Assembly (NCBI RefSeq): GCF_023715685.1
Contig: NZ_JAMBOQ010000003.1
Coordinates: forward strand, 186,001 to 250,000
Source: Priestia aryabhattai
GTDB taxonomy: Bacteria; Bacillota; Bacilli; Bacillales; Bacillaceae_H
Direction: 5' to 3'
DNA: 64,000 nucleotides
Position numbers and translations under genes: made by a program. The notes below the pieces were generated by a model that did no database searches, had not been told where the DNA came from, and saw nothing but the letters and a program-made list of their open reading frames with translations. Below are positions 55,574-63,939 of this stretch, in pieces; the stretch's first letter is position 1; the number at the start of each line of letters is the position of its first letter.

Positions 55574-55630
55574 ATGACTCTTTTGGAATGACAAGGAATA
55601 TATATAAATAAATGGGAACATGTTAGGGTA

Positions 55631-55667
55631 AATAAAAAGAACACCTAATCACAGAGTTCTTTTTATT
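55631..55667. terminator. Bidirectional terminator
   Basis: AATAAAAAGAAC pairs with GTTCTTTTTATT. It lies behind the helical protein on plus and behind the tandem peptide genes on minus. Confidence 0.8.
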
Positions 55668-55692
55668 ACAAAATATATGATTTTGAACTAGT

Positions 55693-55744
55693 AAAGCATA
55701 AAGACGGTGGTAATGGCAGTTACCCTTTCCTTTGTGCTTTTTTT
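55693..55744. other. Hairpin overlapping the end of the second small peptide gene
   Basis: AAAGCATAAAG and CTTTGTGCTTT form an outer stem around GGTAA/TTACC, with seven T on the plus side. It looks like a second plus-strand terminator, or a 3' stem stabilising the minus-strand peptide message. Confidence 0.5.
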
Positions 55745-55808
55745 ATCCGATTGTGTTGATGATACTGCTTACTGCGTTAAAAAAGTTCATAAGTACCTCG
55801 TTAAGCAC
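55743..55808 (-). CDS. Small amphipathic peptide B (21 residues), tandem paralogue
   Basis: Starts at GTG 55808, 8 bases after AGAGGAGG. The sequence begins VLNEVLMNFFNAV and ends SSIINTIG, 14 of 21 positions identical to peptide A just upstream. Hydrophobic residues recur every 3-4 positions, giving one amphipathic helix without Lys, Arg or Cys. There is no signal peptide. Size and pattern recall phenol-soluble modulins or delta-toxin, although the charge is slightly acidic. Function is not known. Confidence 0.65.
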   Translation of the reverse strand: MLNEVLMNFFNAVSSIINTIG

Positions 55809-55847
55809 GTGATATGCCTCCTCTCTTATTAAATATGTACAGTCAAA

Positions 55848-55913
55848 TTATTCAATTGTGTTAATGATGCTGCTTACCGCGTTAAATAAGTTCATTAAAA
55901 CGTCGTTGAACAT
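55848..55913 (-). CDS. Small amphipathic peptide A (21 residues), tandem paralogue
   Basis: Starts at ATG 55913, 8 bases after AAAGGAGG, a consensus ribosome site. It begins MFNDVLMNLFNAV and ends SSIINTIE. Differences from peptide B are mostly conservative (F/L, D/E, L/F), and many codon changes are synonymous, so selection on the peptide is likely. The two genes are 39 bases apart, in one orientation. The upstream region 55914-56036 is AT-rich and should hold the promoter, which I could not pin down. Confidence 0.7.
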   Translation of the reverse strand: MFNDVLMNLFNAVSSIINTIE

Positions 55914-56036
55914 GTTTGCAACCTCCTTTATGATAAATTCATATAGTAATACGAGAAAACATAAAGCTTAGATCACATTTTTTAATATTTTTTTAGAAAA
56001 ATAGTTAAAAAGAGAGTTTAATGGAGGTTGAAAAAG

Positions 56037-56690
56037 ATGCACTCATTTACAAATGACGAAAAGCAAGCGGTATACAAAGCGATTTACGGAAGAAGAGATG
56101 TACGAACATTTTTGTCTGATGAGATTCCTAATGAAACGGTTTATAATATTTTACAGGCTGCTCACAGCGGTCCTTCTGTCGGATTTATGCAGCCTTGGAA
56201 TTTTATATTAGTATCTGATGCAGAAGTGAAAAATAGACTTGCTTGGGCAGCAGATAAAGAGAGAAGAGCACTGGCTATTCATTATGAAGGTGAAAAGAAA
56301 GAAGATTTTTTAGAGCTAAAGATTCAAGGATTAAAAGAAGCACCCTTAACAATTTGTGTAACGTGTGATCCAACAAGAGGAGGCTCTCATGTTCTCGGAA
56401 GAAACTCAATTCCAGAAACTGATATGCTGTCAACTGCATGTGCGATTCAAAATATGTGGCTTGCTTCATATGCAGAAGGACTAGCAATGGGGTGGGTGAG
56501 TTTTTATAAGAAAAATGATATACGTGACATTTTATATATTCCTCCTCATATTGATCCTGTAGCTCTCATGTCAATTGGTTACACAGATAAATACCCTGAG
56601 AAACCAATCTTAGAACAAGCTAACTGGGAAAAAAGAAGGGATTTAGACAAGCTAATTTATCATAATGTATGGAAAAACGAAAAAGAATAG
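56037..56690 (+). CDS. bluB: 5,6-dimethylbenzimidazole synthase
   Basis: A 217-residue nitroreductase-fold enzyme that cleaves reduced FMN with oxygen to form the lower ligand of vitamin B12. YGRRDVRTFLSDEIPNETVY, LQAAHSGPSVGFMQPWNFIL, DMLSTACAIQNMWLASYAEG and LAMGWVSFYKKNDIRDILYI match BluB well. It stands alone, with no cobalamin riboswitch seen upstream. ATG 56037 is 9 bases after GGAGG; a TTG directly behind GGAGG (56028) is less likely. Confidence 0.88.
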   Translation: MHSFTNDEKQAVYKAIYGRRDVRTFLSDEIPNETVYNILQAAHSGPSVGFMQPWNFILVSDAEVKNRLAWAADKERRALAIHYEGEKKEDFLELKIQGLKEAPLTICVTCDPTRGGSHVLGRNSIPETDMLSTACAIQNMWLASYAEGLAMGWVSFYKKNDIRDILYIPPHIDPVALMSIGYTDKYPEKPILEQANWEKRRDLDKLIYHNVWKNEKE

Positions 56691-56770
56691 CGAAGAGAAA
56701 ATAAAGACATACTAAAAAGCGCGGAAATATAGTAAAATTTGAAGATGAAATGATACAATATGTATAGCGA

Positions 56771-56806
56771 AAGCGGATATGAGTGTCTAGCGTATCCGTT
56801 TTATTT
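56771..56806 (+). terminator. Terminator of bluB
   Basis: AGCGGATA and TATCCGTTTT pair. Confidence 0.65.
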
Positions 56807-56858
56807 ATATGTATACAAATGACTTGGGAAAAAGAGAGATAGGAGAATCGAAGGTTTC

Positions 56859-57890
56859 ATGAATATTGCAAGAAGTTGGCTTCATAACAAACTTACTGTT
56901 CGCATCATTACGCTCATTATCATTACAGTTTTACTCATCAGCATTAGAAGTATGCTTCAGCTGCTGTTATTTACATTTATTTTTACCTTTTTAATTGGTC
57001 GCCTTCAACAAACGTTAAGAAGAAAGCTTCCGCTTAACTCAACGCTTATACTCATCGTCATCTATATCACACTGATGGGGGCCCTCGGTATTGTAGGGTA
57101 TGTATATATCCCGGTTATCATGACGCAAGTTACCGAGCTTGTACAGAAGCTGATGTATTTTTATAAGCACCCCCCTGATAATACATTCGTCACGTATATT
57201 ATCGATAATCTAAAGAGATTCAAATCACCAGAAAATATTCAGCAGAATATTGATTTAGTATACAGCTATTTATCTAATATTGGAAAAGTAAGTGCACAAG
57301 TTTTCTTAGCACTCTTGTTAAGCCTATTCTTTTTACTTGAAAAGTCGCGGATTCACCGATTGTTTGTCCAATTGGAACAATCTAGACTGGGCTGGTTTTT
57401 CAAAGAAGCTGGCTATTTGGGGAGAAAATTTGTTAATTCCTTCGGTAAGGTAATAGAAGTTCAGTTTATTATCGCTTTTGTAAACAGCATTTTATCCGTT
57501 ATTGCGCTGTGGGTGTTAGGGTTTCCTAATTTGCTCGCGCTTGGAGTTATGGTCTTTTTACTAGGTCTTGTACCGGTTCTTGGGGTGTTTGTTTCACTCA
57601 TCCCACTTTGTACAATCGCTTACAGTTTGGGAGGCGGTGTAAAAGTGCTATCTGTGTTAATTATGGTGGTAGTACTTCACGCACTTGAAAGCTATGTATT
57701 AAATCCAAAGCTCATGTCATCTAAAACAAACCTGCCAACGTTCATTACGTTTATCATTTTAGTGTTTGGTGAACACTTCTTGGGCGTATGGGGGCTGATT
57801 CTTGGTATTCCTATTTTTATTTTCTTTTTAGATTTAGTAGGAGTAGATTCAGCACAACAAATGTCAAAAAAAGAAACCTTCGCAGATTAG
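56859..57890 (+). CDS. AI-2E family transporter (YtvI/YdgG-like)
   Basis: 343 residues. Two to three N-terminal helices, an amphipathic middle region (TELVQKLMYFYKHP, SPENIQQNIDLVYSYLSNIG) and five C-terminal helices with FLLGLVPVLGVFVSLIP and LVFGEHFLGVWGLILGIPIF are the family layout. Members export autoinducer-2 or exchange sodium or lithium for protons; which applies is unknown. Its TAG stop overlaps the stop of the converging LysR gene. Confidence 0.87.
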   Translation: MNIARSWLHNKLTVRIITLIIITVLLISIRSMLQLLLFTFIFTFLIGRLQQTLRRKLPLNSTLILIVIYITLMGALGIVGYVYIPVIMTQVTELVQKLMYFYKHPPDNTFVTYIIDNLKRFKSPENIQQNIDLVYSYLSNIGKVSAQVFLALLLSLFFLLEKSRIHRLFVQLEQSRLGWFFKEAGYLGRKFVNSFGKVIEVQFIIAFVNSILSVIALWVLGFPNLLALGVMVFLLGLVPVLGVFVSLIPLCTIAYSLGGGVKVLSVLIMVVVLHALESYVLNPKLMSSKTNLPTFITFIILVFGEHFLGVWGLILGIPIFIFFLDLVGVDSAQQMSKKETFAD

Positions 57891-57912
57891 TTTGCAGAGG
57901 TTTCTTTTTTTA
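57866..57912. terminator. Bidirectional terminator spanning two overlapping stop codons
   Basis: A7-GAAACCT..GCA pairs with TGC..AGGTTTC-T7, between the AI-2E gene and the LysR gene. Confidence 0.85.
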
Positions 57913-58765
57913 AGGAGCGTATCGTTTTTTGAATAGTAGGATGATCTCGATGCTTAAGTTTATAAGCAAGAAAGATCTGATTTTTTACCGCTAAATGTTC
58001 AAGTTCAATCTTTACTTTTCTTTCTCGAAGCGCTTCTTGAATTAAATAGCGGGGAAGCAGGCTGATTCCCATGTGATGCTGAATGGCTTTTAACACCGTT
58101 TGAAGATTGGGAATCACATGATAAGGCTGAATTTCAGGGCGTTTTTTTAAATGCTGCCGCCAAAATCTCCTGATAATAGGAAGTTCAAGGCCATAGCTAA
58201 TCCACCGCTGATTGTATAAAAAATCTTCTGCGTCTTTACTAGCTGTAATTTCAAAAGAAGGAGGGACAGTTAAGACAAACTCTTCTTCTTCAATGACCGT
58301 ATATTCGTTTCCTGGTATTTGCAATCTTTGGGTTGTAATAGCAATATCAATTTCATCGTTTTGTATCTTTTCAAGTAAAGCAGAAGCAATACCAAACTAG
58401 CTGTAGCAACGGATACCTGCATCTTTTATTCTTTCTAAAGCTTGCTCTGTAAAATACTCTACAGGAGAACCAATTTTCACGACCGGCAGCGCGTCCGGAT
58501 ATGAGGTGGTCATTTTTAATTCAAGTGAAGCAGCTTCTAGACTTTCAATTGACGGGACGATACGAGTGTACAGTTCTTTGCCTTTTTCTGTTGGAATCAT
58601 CTTTCTCGGTGCACGGATAAATAAATCTTCGCCTATTTCAGCTTCTAAAGCAGCTAAGTGCTGACTCATTGCCGGCTGCGTTAAGATCCTTGCTCTGGCT
58701 GCTTCAGAAACGGATCGATATTTGTAAATGCTAATAAAGCTACGATACCATTCAAAATCAATCAT
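57887..58765 (-). pseudogene. LysR-family regulator interrupted by one in-frame TAG
   Basis: The full 293-codon frame is intact except for TAG at 58397-58399 (codon 123). Before it lies the winged helix (SVSEAARARILTQPAMSQHL, AALEAEIGEDLFIRAPRKMI). After it the effector domain continues in the same frame (FGIASALLEKIQNDEIDIAI, GISLLPRYLIQEALRERKVK). The expected residue is probably Gln (CAG to TAG). The product may be a truncated DNA-binding half, or the base may be a sequencing error. The divergent gene is also broken, which supports real decay. Confidence 0.85.
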
Positions 58766-58913
58766 TCACGCTATCCTTTCTTATAAATTTATTTATGGAT
58801 ATCTATTTATTTTCTAATTTGTATTATAGACAAGCTCCTTTTAAAATGAAAATAGTAAGCAAATCATTTTTAGATAAAATAATAAAAGCACCGCTAGCCA
58901 AATGATTTAAAAA

Positions 58914-59653
58914 GGAGACTGCGTCGTCTACCACGGCGACTTTATGAAAAAAGGCGGATATGCTGAATATGCGGTTACAACTGCTCATTCAATTTCACGC
59001 ATTCCTGATGCTGTTACATTTGAAGAAGCTGCTGCTTTGCCTACTGCAGGTTACACCGCGAATGAAGCACTATTTCGTAAACTTCCAATGAATCATATTA
59101 AAACCATTTTAATTCACGGAGGAGCTGGAGGCGTAGGTGGCTTTGGTGTGCAGCTTGCTAAAAACGCTGGAAAAACCGTTTTCTCAACAGCTTCAGCACA
59201 TAATCATGAATATGTGAAGTCGTTAGGAGCTGATTATGTGATTGATTATCGCGAGGAAAGCGTAGTGGAAAAAGTATTGGAGCTGACAAATGGCCGCGGC
59301 GTAGATGCTGTGCTTGACACGGTGAGCGCAAAGAACGCAACGGATTCTTTAGATATGATTGCTATAGAGGGCATTTAGCACATATTGCTGGGGCACCTGA
59401 TGATACAAAAGTAAAGCCTTTTACAAAGGTGCTTTCTTATCATGAAGTAGCTTTAAATGCTGCGCACCATATTGATGACATGATTGCGCAAGCGGATTTA
59501 GCAAAAATGGGTGATGAGCTTTTAGCATTAGTAACAGAGAAAAAAGTAGCTCCGATGATTGAGCGCATCATCTCGTTAAAAGAGGTGCCAAGTGCATTAG
59601 AAGAGCTCTCAAGACGCCATGTGAAAGGGAAAATTATTGCTAAAATTAAATAA
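58914..59653 (+). pseudogene. Decayed quinone oxidoreductase / zinc-binding dehydrogenase
   Basis: The frame begins mid-domain at GDCVVYHGDF, with about 80 N-terminal residues missing. It continues KKGGYAEYAVTTAHSISRIP, the cofactor loop HGGAGGVGGFGVQLAKNAGK and DYVIDYREESVVEKVLELTN. Near 59370 a small indel shifts the frame; the remainder HLAHIAGAPDDTKVKPFTKV to EELSRRHVKGKIIAKIK completes the C-terminus. It is a relative of the remnant at 981-1354. Confidence 0.85.
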
Positions 59654-59662
59654 TAGCAAGAC

Positions 59663-59704
59663 AGAAAAGGCTCTTTTATTACATCTAATAAAAGAGCCTT
59701 TTCT
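59663..59704 (+). terminator. Terminator behind the dehydrogenase remnant
   Basis: AGAAAAGGCTCTTTTATTA and its exact complement flank CATC (19-bp stem). Confidence 0.9.
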
Positions 59705-59887
59705 GCTATTTTCTTTTTTTGCGTTACTTCACTTATGAACTGCATATGATAGAAGATAATCAAATATAGCAAACCAATGTATATGAGCTTTTTTTACTAG
59801 TAAAATTGGTTTGAAATCGTGAAATTTTGAATAGTTTGAGTTATGATGAAAGAACGTGAAATTTGTATGATTGAAAGGAGAAAAAAG

Positions 59888-60466
59888 GTGCAAGGGTTTA
59901 TTGATTTTGTACAAAATTTAGGCATAGTGGGCATCTTTATTGCTACAGCAATCGAAGCTGCAGCAATTCCTTTTCCGTGTACGTTATCGATCTTGCTTAT
60001 TGGCTCGGTGCTGCAGCTTTCAATATGGAAAATCCTTATTGTTTCAGCTGTCAATACCGTTATTTATATCGCATTCAACTATATTCCGTTCGTTATGGGA
60101 TATAGGTTTGAATCTATTACCAAGCGCTGGTTTGGTGAAAAAAATATAAAGCGTGCTCAAAAGTGGTTTCATAAATATGGAAAATGGAGTATTACGATTT
60201 CTCGTCCCATCAGTATCGCAAACTATATAACCTATTTAGCAGGTCTTAGTAAAATAAAATCCAGGGACTTTTTTTTATACAGCACCCTGGGCATTTTTCC
60301 ATGGTTTGTTTTTTTGCTCTATGTAGGAGGACTTGGAGATATTGAAAAAATCCAAAAATATTTGCATGATGTTGATCGTTTAGTATTTGTTATCCTTATA
60401 GTCGGAGTAATGGTTGGTGCAGGCTGGTGGATGAAAAAGAGAAAAGAAAGCCATACTCAAAAATAG
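59888..60466 (+). CDS. DedA/SNARE-associated family membrane protein
   Basis: 192 residues. The N-terminal re-entrant region NLGIVGIFIATAIEAAAIPF then PCTLSILLIGSVLQL, the central KWFHKYGKWSITISRPISIA (the F/G-x-R-P-type DedA motif) and LSKIKSRDFFLYSTLGIFPW mark the family. DedA proteins act in undecaprenyl-phosphate or phospholipid recycling. The start is GTG 59888, 7 bases after AAAGGAG; upstream ATGs lack ribosome sites. Confidence 0.83.
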   Translation: MQGFIDFVQNLGIVGIFIATAIEAAAIPFPCTLSILLIGSVLQLSIWKILIVSAVNTVIYIAFNYIPFVMGYRFESITKRWFGEKNIKRAQKWFHKYGKWSITISRPISIANYITYLAGLSKIKSRDFFLYSTLGIFPWFVFLLYVGGLGDIEKIQKYLHDVDRLVFVILIVGVMVGAGWWMKKRKESHTQK

Positions 60467-60496
60467 AGCTATAATTATTGTTATAGCTTTATTTTT
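60467..60496 (+). terminator. Terminator of the DedA-like gene
   Basis: AGCTATAA pairs with TTATAGCT, followed by a T-rich run. Confidence 0.75.
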
Positions 60497-60574
60497 AATA
60501 TAGAGAAATTCTTTAAATAAAAAGATTTTTCTGAAAAGTAACAAAAAAACATTTTTCCTTTCAAAAAAATGTGA

Positions 60575-60780
60575 TACTATGATATATAAGGTCGCTAAGA
60601 GTTGTCTTAGTTCACCGGCTGCTTACTGCAGTCATTTAATAAAGAGGCTAGGTATAGGTGAAAGCTTTGTTTCTAGTAATTTTGAGAAATGCTGCCTTGT
60701 GAAGGGAGGTAAGAAGTACAGTACGTGTCAAACGTATTTTATTAAAATAGTAAACTTGTAAGCGATTTCTTTATTTTTTA
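60575..60780 (+). ncRNA. Candidate structured RNA
   Basis: An extended -10 (TGATACTAT, ending 60580) is followed by a GC-richer stretch that folds locally: CTAAGA-GTTG-TCTTAG (60595-60610), TTCACC...GGTGAA (60611 and 60657) enclosing CTGC-TTACT-GCAG, TTTCT/AGAAA (60670-60689) and CCTT-GTG-AAGG (60695-60705). TCGCT (60592) can close with AGCGA (60761), after which comes a T-rich run. A 60-codon frame across it has no ribosome site. No known RNA family was recognised. The gap continues to 60983 with only the operator at 60852. Confidence 0.45.
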
Positions 60781-60851
60781 TATGTGAGTAGAGCAGCTTT
60801 GGTTTTAAATGTAGCTTTTCACAAGTTGGTTGAATAATAAGTATAGGCGGA

Positions 60852-60869
60852 AATTAGATCGATCTAATT
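60852..60869 (+). promoter_or_regulatory. Palindromic operator TTAGATCGATCTAA before the shikimate/quinate dehydrogenase
   Basis: AATTAGATCGATCTAATT is a perfect 18-bp palindrome 115 bases before the gene. It is the same element as the pair at 40753-40789. Confidence 0.75.
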
Positions 60870-60983
60870 ACAAGTATTATATGAATGCGAAATGGGTTTG
60901 ATGGTAAATGAAAGTAAGCTTAAAAAGTACAGGTTAGGTTCCGCAAGTATTTCTGAAATTTTAATAAAACAGGAGGTAAAATC

Positions 60984-61880
60984 ATGAAAAGCGTAGGGCG
61001 TATTAATGGTAAAACTCAGCTCATTGGCCTTTTAGCAACTCCAATTGGACATTCATTATCACCATCTATGCATAATATGGCCTTTAAAAAACTGGGATTG
61101 AATTATGCTTATTTAGCTTTTGAGGTAGGAAATGACTCGTTAGAAGATGCGATTAAAGGGCTGAGAGCGTTAAATGTTAAAGGTTTTAATGTATCGATGC
61201 CAAATAAGACAAAAATTCTCCCGTTTCTTGATGAATTAGCAGACAGCGCCAAATTTTCAGGAGCTGTAAATACAGTTGTAAACGATAATGGCCTATTAAT
61301 TGGGCATAGCACAGACGGTATGGGCTACATTCGAAATTTAAAAGAGCACGGTGTAGATATCAAAGGGAAAAAAATGACTTTGATCGGTTCGGGTGGAGCA
61401 GCTACGCCTATTGCTATTCAAGCAGCCTTAGAAGGACTTGAAGAATTAACAATCTTTGCTCGTCACGATGAGTTTTATTCAAAAGCTGTAGAAAATGTAA
61501 AAATTATTAATGAAGAGATGAAGCATGTTTCATGTAAAGCAAAGCTGTATTCTCTTGAGAATACAGACAGGTTAAGAGAAGAAATTAGAACGAGCGATAT
61601 TTTGACAAACGGAACGGGAGTGGGAATGAAACCGTTAGAAGAATTCAGCATTATTGAAGATATATCAATGCTACGTCCTGATTTAATTGTAACAGATGTC
61701 GTGTATATGCCTATGAGATCAAAACTGTTAGAACAAGCTGAATCAGTTGGATGTCAAACAATTAATGGAATAGGAATGATGATCTGGCAAGGGGCCATGG
61801 CGTTTGAATTGTGGACGGGAAAAGAGATGCCTGTGGAATATATTAAACAACAAATGTTTGAACCGAGCTTACAATATTAA
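60984..61880 (+). CDS. ydiB: Quinate/shikimate dehydrogenase, YdiB type
   Basis: 298 residues. The catalytic K75 (NVSMPNKTK) and D111 (HSTDGMGYIRNL) pair is present, with HSLSPSMHNMAF for substrate binding and LIGSGGAATPIAIQAALEGL for the cofactor. The SMPNK form, RHDEFY, GVGMKPLEEFSIIEDISMLR and WQGAMAFELWTGKEMPVEYI match E. coli YdiB closely rather than biosynthetic AroE. It interconverts quinate or shikimate with the 3-dehydro acids. AGGAGGTAAAATC precedes ATG. Confidence 0.9.
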   Translation: MKSVGRINGKTQLIGLLATPIGHSLSPSMHNMAFKKLGLNYAYLAFEVGNDSLEDAIKGLRALNVKGFNVSMPNKTKILPFLDELADSAKFSGAVNTVVNDNGLLIGHSTDGMGYIRNLKEHGVDIKGKKMTLIGSGGAATPIAIQAALEGLEELTIFARHDEFYSKAVENVKIINEEMKHVSCKAKLYSLENTDRLREEIRTSDILTNGTGVGMKPLEEFSIIEDISMLRPDLIVTDVVYMPMRSKLLEQAESVGCQTINGIGMMIWQGAMAFELWTGKEMPVEYIKQQMFEPSLQY

Positions 61881-62261
61881 AAACGCGTATTTTTAAACTT
61901 TGCTAGAAAGTTGTACGAATGAAGTGTCTATATTTTTTACTTCTTTAGCGCAATAAGAGAAATGATTCTAAATTTAATATGGTTATTGTTTAAAAGGTTT
62001 TGTTATATTAAAAAAGTATATATTTCAATTTTCTAAAAATTAAAAATATATATTGCGTAGACAAATGTAATTCAGTATACTAAAACTCAAGTTTGAATTG
62101 ATTTTATATTAGTCTGTGCACAAAGACGACTCTCAGCAAAAAAAGGCAGGTGTTAGAATGAGAAATTAAAAAAGTAGACGTTGATCATCATGTTCGGATA
62201 TTTGAGTAGACCATAAAATATATATCACCGTTCCGCAATATGTGAAGCGACTTCCGCTGAA
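61881..62261 (+). other. AT-rich intergenic region
   Basis: No intact gene and no clear terminator behind the dehydrogenase gene. A ribosome-site-like AGGCAGGTG and ATG at 62158 open only three codons. Downstream fragments such as KVDVDHHVRIF in another frame could be coding debris but are too short to assign. Confidence 0.4.
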
Positions 62262-62301
62262 ATTAGATCGTTCTAATAAAGATTTATTAGATCGTTCCAA
62301 T
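62262..62301 (+). promoter_or_regulatory. Two variant copies of the TTAGATCGATCTAA operator
   Basis: ATTAGATCGTTCTAAT (62262-62277) and ATTAGATCGTTCCAAT (62286-62301) differ from the perfect palindrome at one and two positions. Centres are 24 bases apart. They precede the MFS transporter gene by about 220 bases. Confidence 0.7.
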
Positions 62302-62483
62302 TAGAATTTTCTATTAATCTTTTTAATTCCACTAATAAAATGTTTTTACAAAAGGATAAGAGAACAAGTAAATAGCTAGAGGATTAGGTTTTCAGCATTG
62401 CAATCTTTCAACTTTAGTTCAGACTGGCTCTATTTAAACAAGCAATTATAAATTGAATCTGAGCAAAGAAACATTTTTTAAAA

Positions 62484-62497
62484 TGAAAGCGCATACT
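62484..62497 (+). promoter_or_regulatory. cre-like site before the MFS transporter
   Basis: TGAAAGCGCATACT fits the cre consensus at 13 of 14 positions, 26 bases before the start codon. Confidence 0.55.
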
Positions 62498-62523
62498 TAA
62501 AATCTTATGAGTGAGGGAAAAGA

Positions 62524-63828
62524 ATGAAAAAACATCGTTGGTCGATTGTATTCTTGATTGCGGTTGGTGTAATTGTAAACTATTTTGATCGAATCAATAT
62601 GTCCATTGCTATGCCATTGTTACAAAAAGAATTTAATTTGACAGCAGGGCAGATGGGGATTTTCCTATCAGCATTTGCATGGTCTTACGCTTTACTTCAA
62701 CTTCCTATAGGGCCTTTGCTAGATAAAATAGGCGTAAAATGGGTAACGCGTGTAGCTACCGTGATATGGACAGTAGCTTGTCTTTTAACTGCAGCAGCAA
62801 ATGGATGGGGTTTAATTATTTTATCTCGGGTGCTGTTAGGAGTTGGGGAAGCACCATTCTTTCCATCTGCTGCCAAAGCAGTTAGCCATTGGGTTCCTCG
62901 TCAGGAGCGCGGAAAAGCTATCGCAGCTTATGATTCTCAGTCCAAACTTTCCAACGCCATCGGCGCGCCTATATTAGCCCTAATTGTAACAGAGTGGGGC
63001 TGGCGAGGCGGTTTCTTAGCAACCGCTATTCTTAGTTTCATATATGCTGTCGTCTATTGGATCTGGTATCGTGAACCTCATGAAGATGAGCGTTTGACGA
63101 AAGAAGAATATGACTACATTGTTCAAGGCGGTTCTCAAAGTTCAGAAGAAGCTAAAGGCAGTGCAATGGAGAACATTAGATATTTGCTAACTAAAAGAAA
63201 AGTTTGGGCAGTATTCATTGGGTTTGCGGCATACGGCTATTCATGGTTTTTGTTCTTGACTTGGCTTCCTGGATATTTAGCAACAGAAATGAACATGTCT
63301 ATCTTAAAATCAGGCTGGTATTCTGCTATACCTTGGATTGTAGGTACCATTACTGAAGTGGTAATTGGCGGCTGGCTTGTTGATCGTCTCATTAACAAAG
63401 GGTATGATCGGACACGTGTTAGCAAATTTTTTCTAGTAATAGGTATGGTATGTGGTTTATCAATTATTGGCGCAGCGTTTACTCACAGTGCAAACATAGC
63501 TGTGTTTTGGATTTCAACAGCACTTGGAGGTCTTGTTGTCACATCTGCTGTTGCCTACAGCATTCCTACATTTATTGCACCAAAAGGAACGGTGGGAACA
63601 TTAACGGGACTTTTAACATTTGGAAATAATTCAATGGCTATTGTTGCGCCAATTACGACTGGGTTTATTGTTCAGGCAACGGGTTCATTTATGTATGCTT
63701 TCCTTTTAGCAGCTGCTTTTTTGGTTATTGGAATTTTAAGCTATACGTTCTTATTAACAGATCTAGAGCCAATTGAAAGCAAAGAGTCTACCCTATTAGA
63801 GGAAAAGGAGTTAACTTTAGAAAAATAA
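62524..63828 (+). CDS. MFS transporter of the anion:cation symporter (ACS) family
   Basis: A 434-residue, 12-helix transporter. VNYFDRINMSIAMPLLQKEF in helix 1, GPLLDKIGVKWVTRVATVIW (motif A) and LSRVLLGVGEAPFFPSAAKA (helix 4) are ACS signatures, shared with hexuronate, galactonate and phthalate carriers. Together with the upstream operators and the following CoA-transferase it likely imports an organic acid of the same pathway. TGAGGGAAAAG precedes ATG. Confidence 0.88.
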   Translation: MKKHRWSIVFLIAVGVIVNYFDRINMSIAMPLLQKEFNLTAGQMGIFLSAFAWSYALLQLPIGPLLDKIGVKWVTRVATVIWTVACLLTAAANGWGLIILSRVLLGVGEAPFFPSAAKAVSHWVPRQERGKAIAAYDSQSKLSNAIGAPILALIVTEWGWRGGFLATAILSFIYAVVYWIWYREPHEDERLTKEEYDYIVQGGSQSSEEAKGSAMENIRYLLTKRKVWAVFIGFAAYGYSWFLFLTWLPGYLATEMNMSILKSGWYSAIPWIVGTITEVVIGGWLVDRLINKGYDRTRVSKFFLVIGMVCGLSIIGAAFTHSANIAVFWISTALGGLVVTSAVAYSIPTFIAPKGTVGTLTGLLTFGNNSMAIVAPITTGFIVQATGSFMYAFLLAAAFLVIGILSYTFLLTDLEPIESKESTLLEEKELTLEK

Positions 63829-63939
63829 ATAATCTTAGTATTTAGACTATTAATATTAGTTTTTAACATATTAAAGAAAATGTACTAATCAATTATCTTA
63901 ATTAAGCATGCAAACAGTTATTACCGGAGGGGATTCAAC

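Noticed and set aside
60579..60761. 60-codon frame over the structured RNA
   Set aside because: No ribosome site, odd composition with scattered Cys, and it overlaps many exact stems better explained as RNA structure.
60592..60766. c-di-AMP (ydaO) or 6S RNA identity for the structured region
   Set aside because: The TCGCT/AGCGA closing pair is suggestive, but the GGGGACCCA-type core of ydaO and the single long hairpin of 6S RNA are both absent.
62158..62300. Decayed hydrolase-like gene before the MFS transporter
   Set aside because: Short pieces such as KVDVDHHVRIF appear in changing frames, but the match is too short to name a family.
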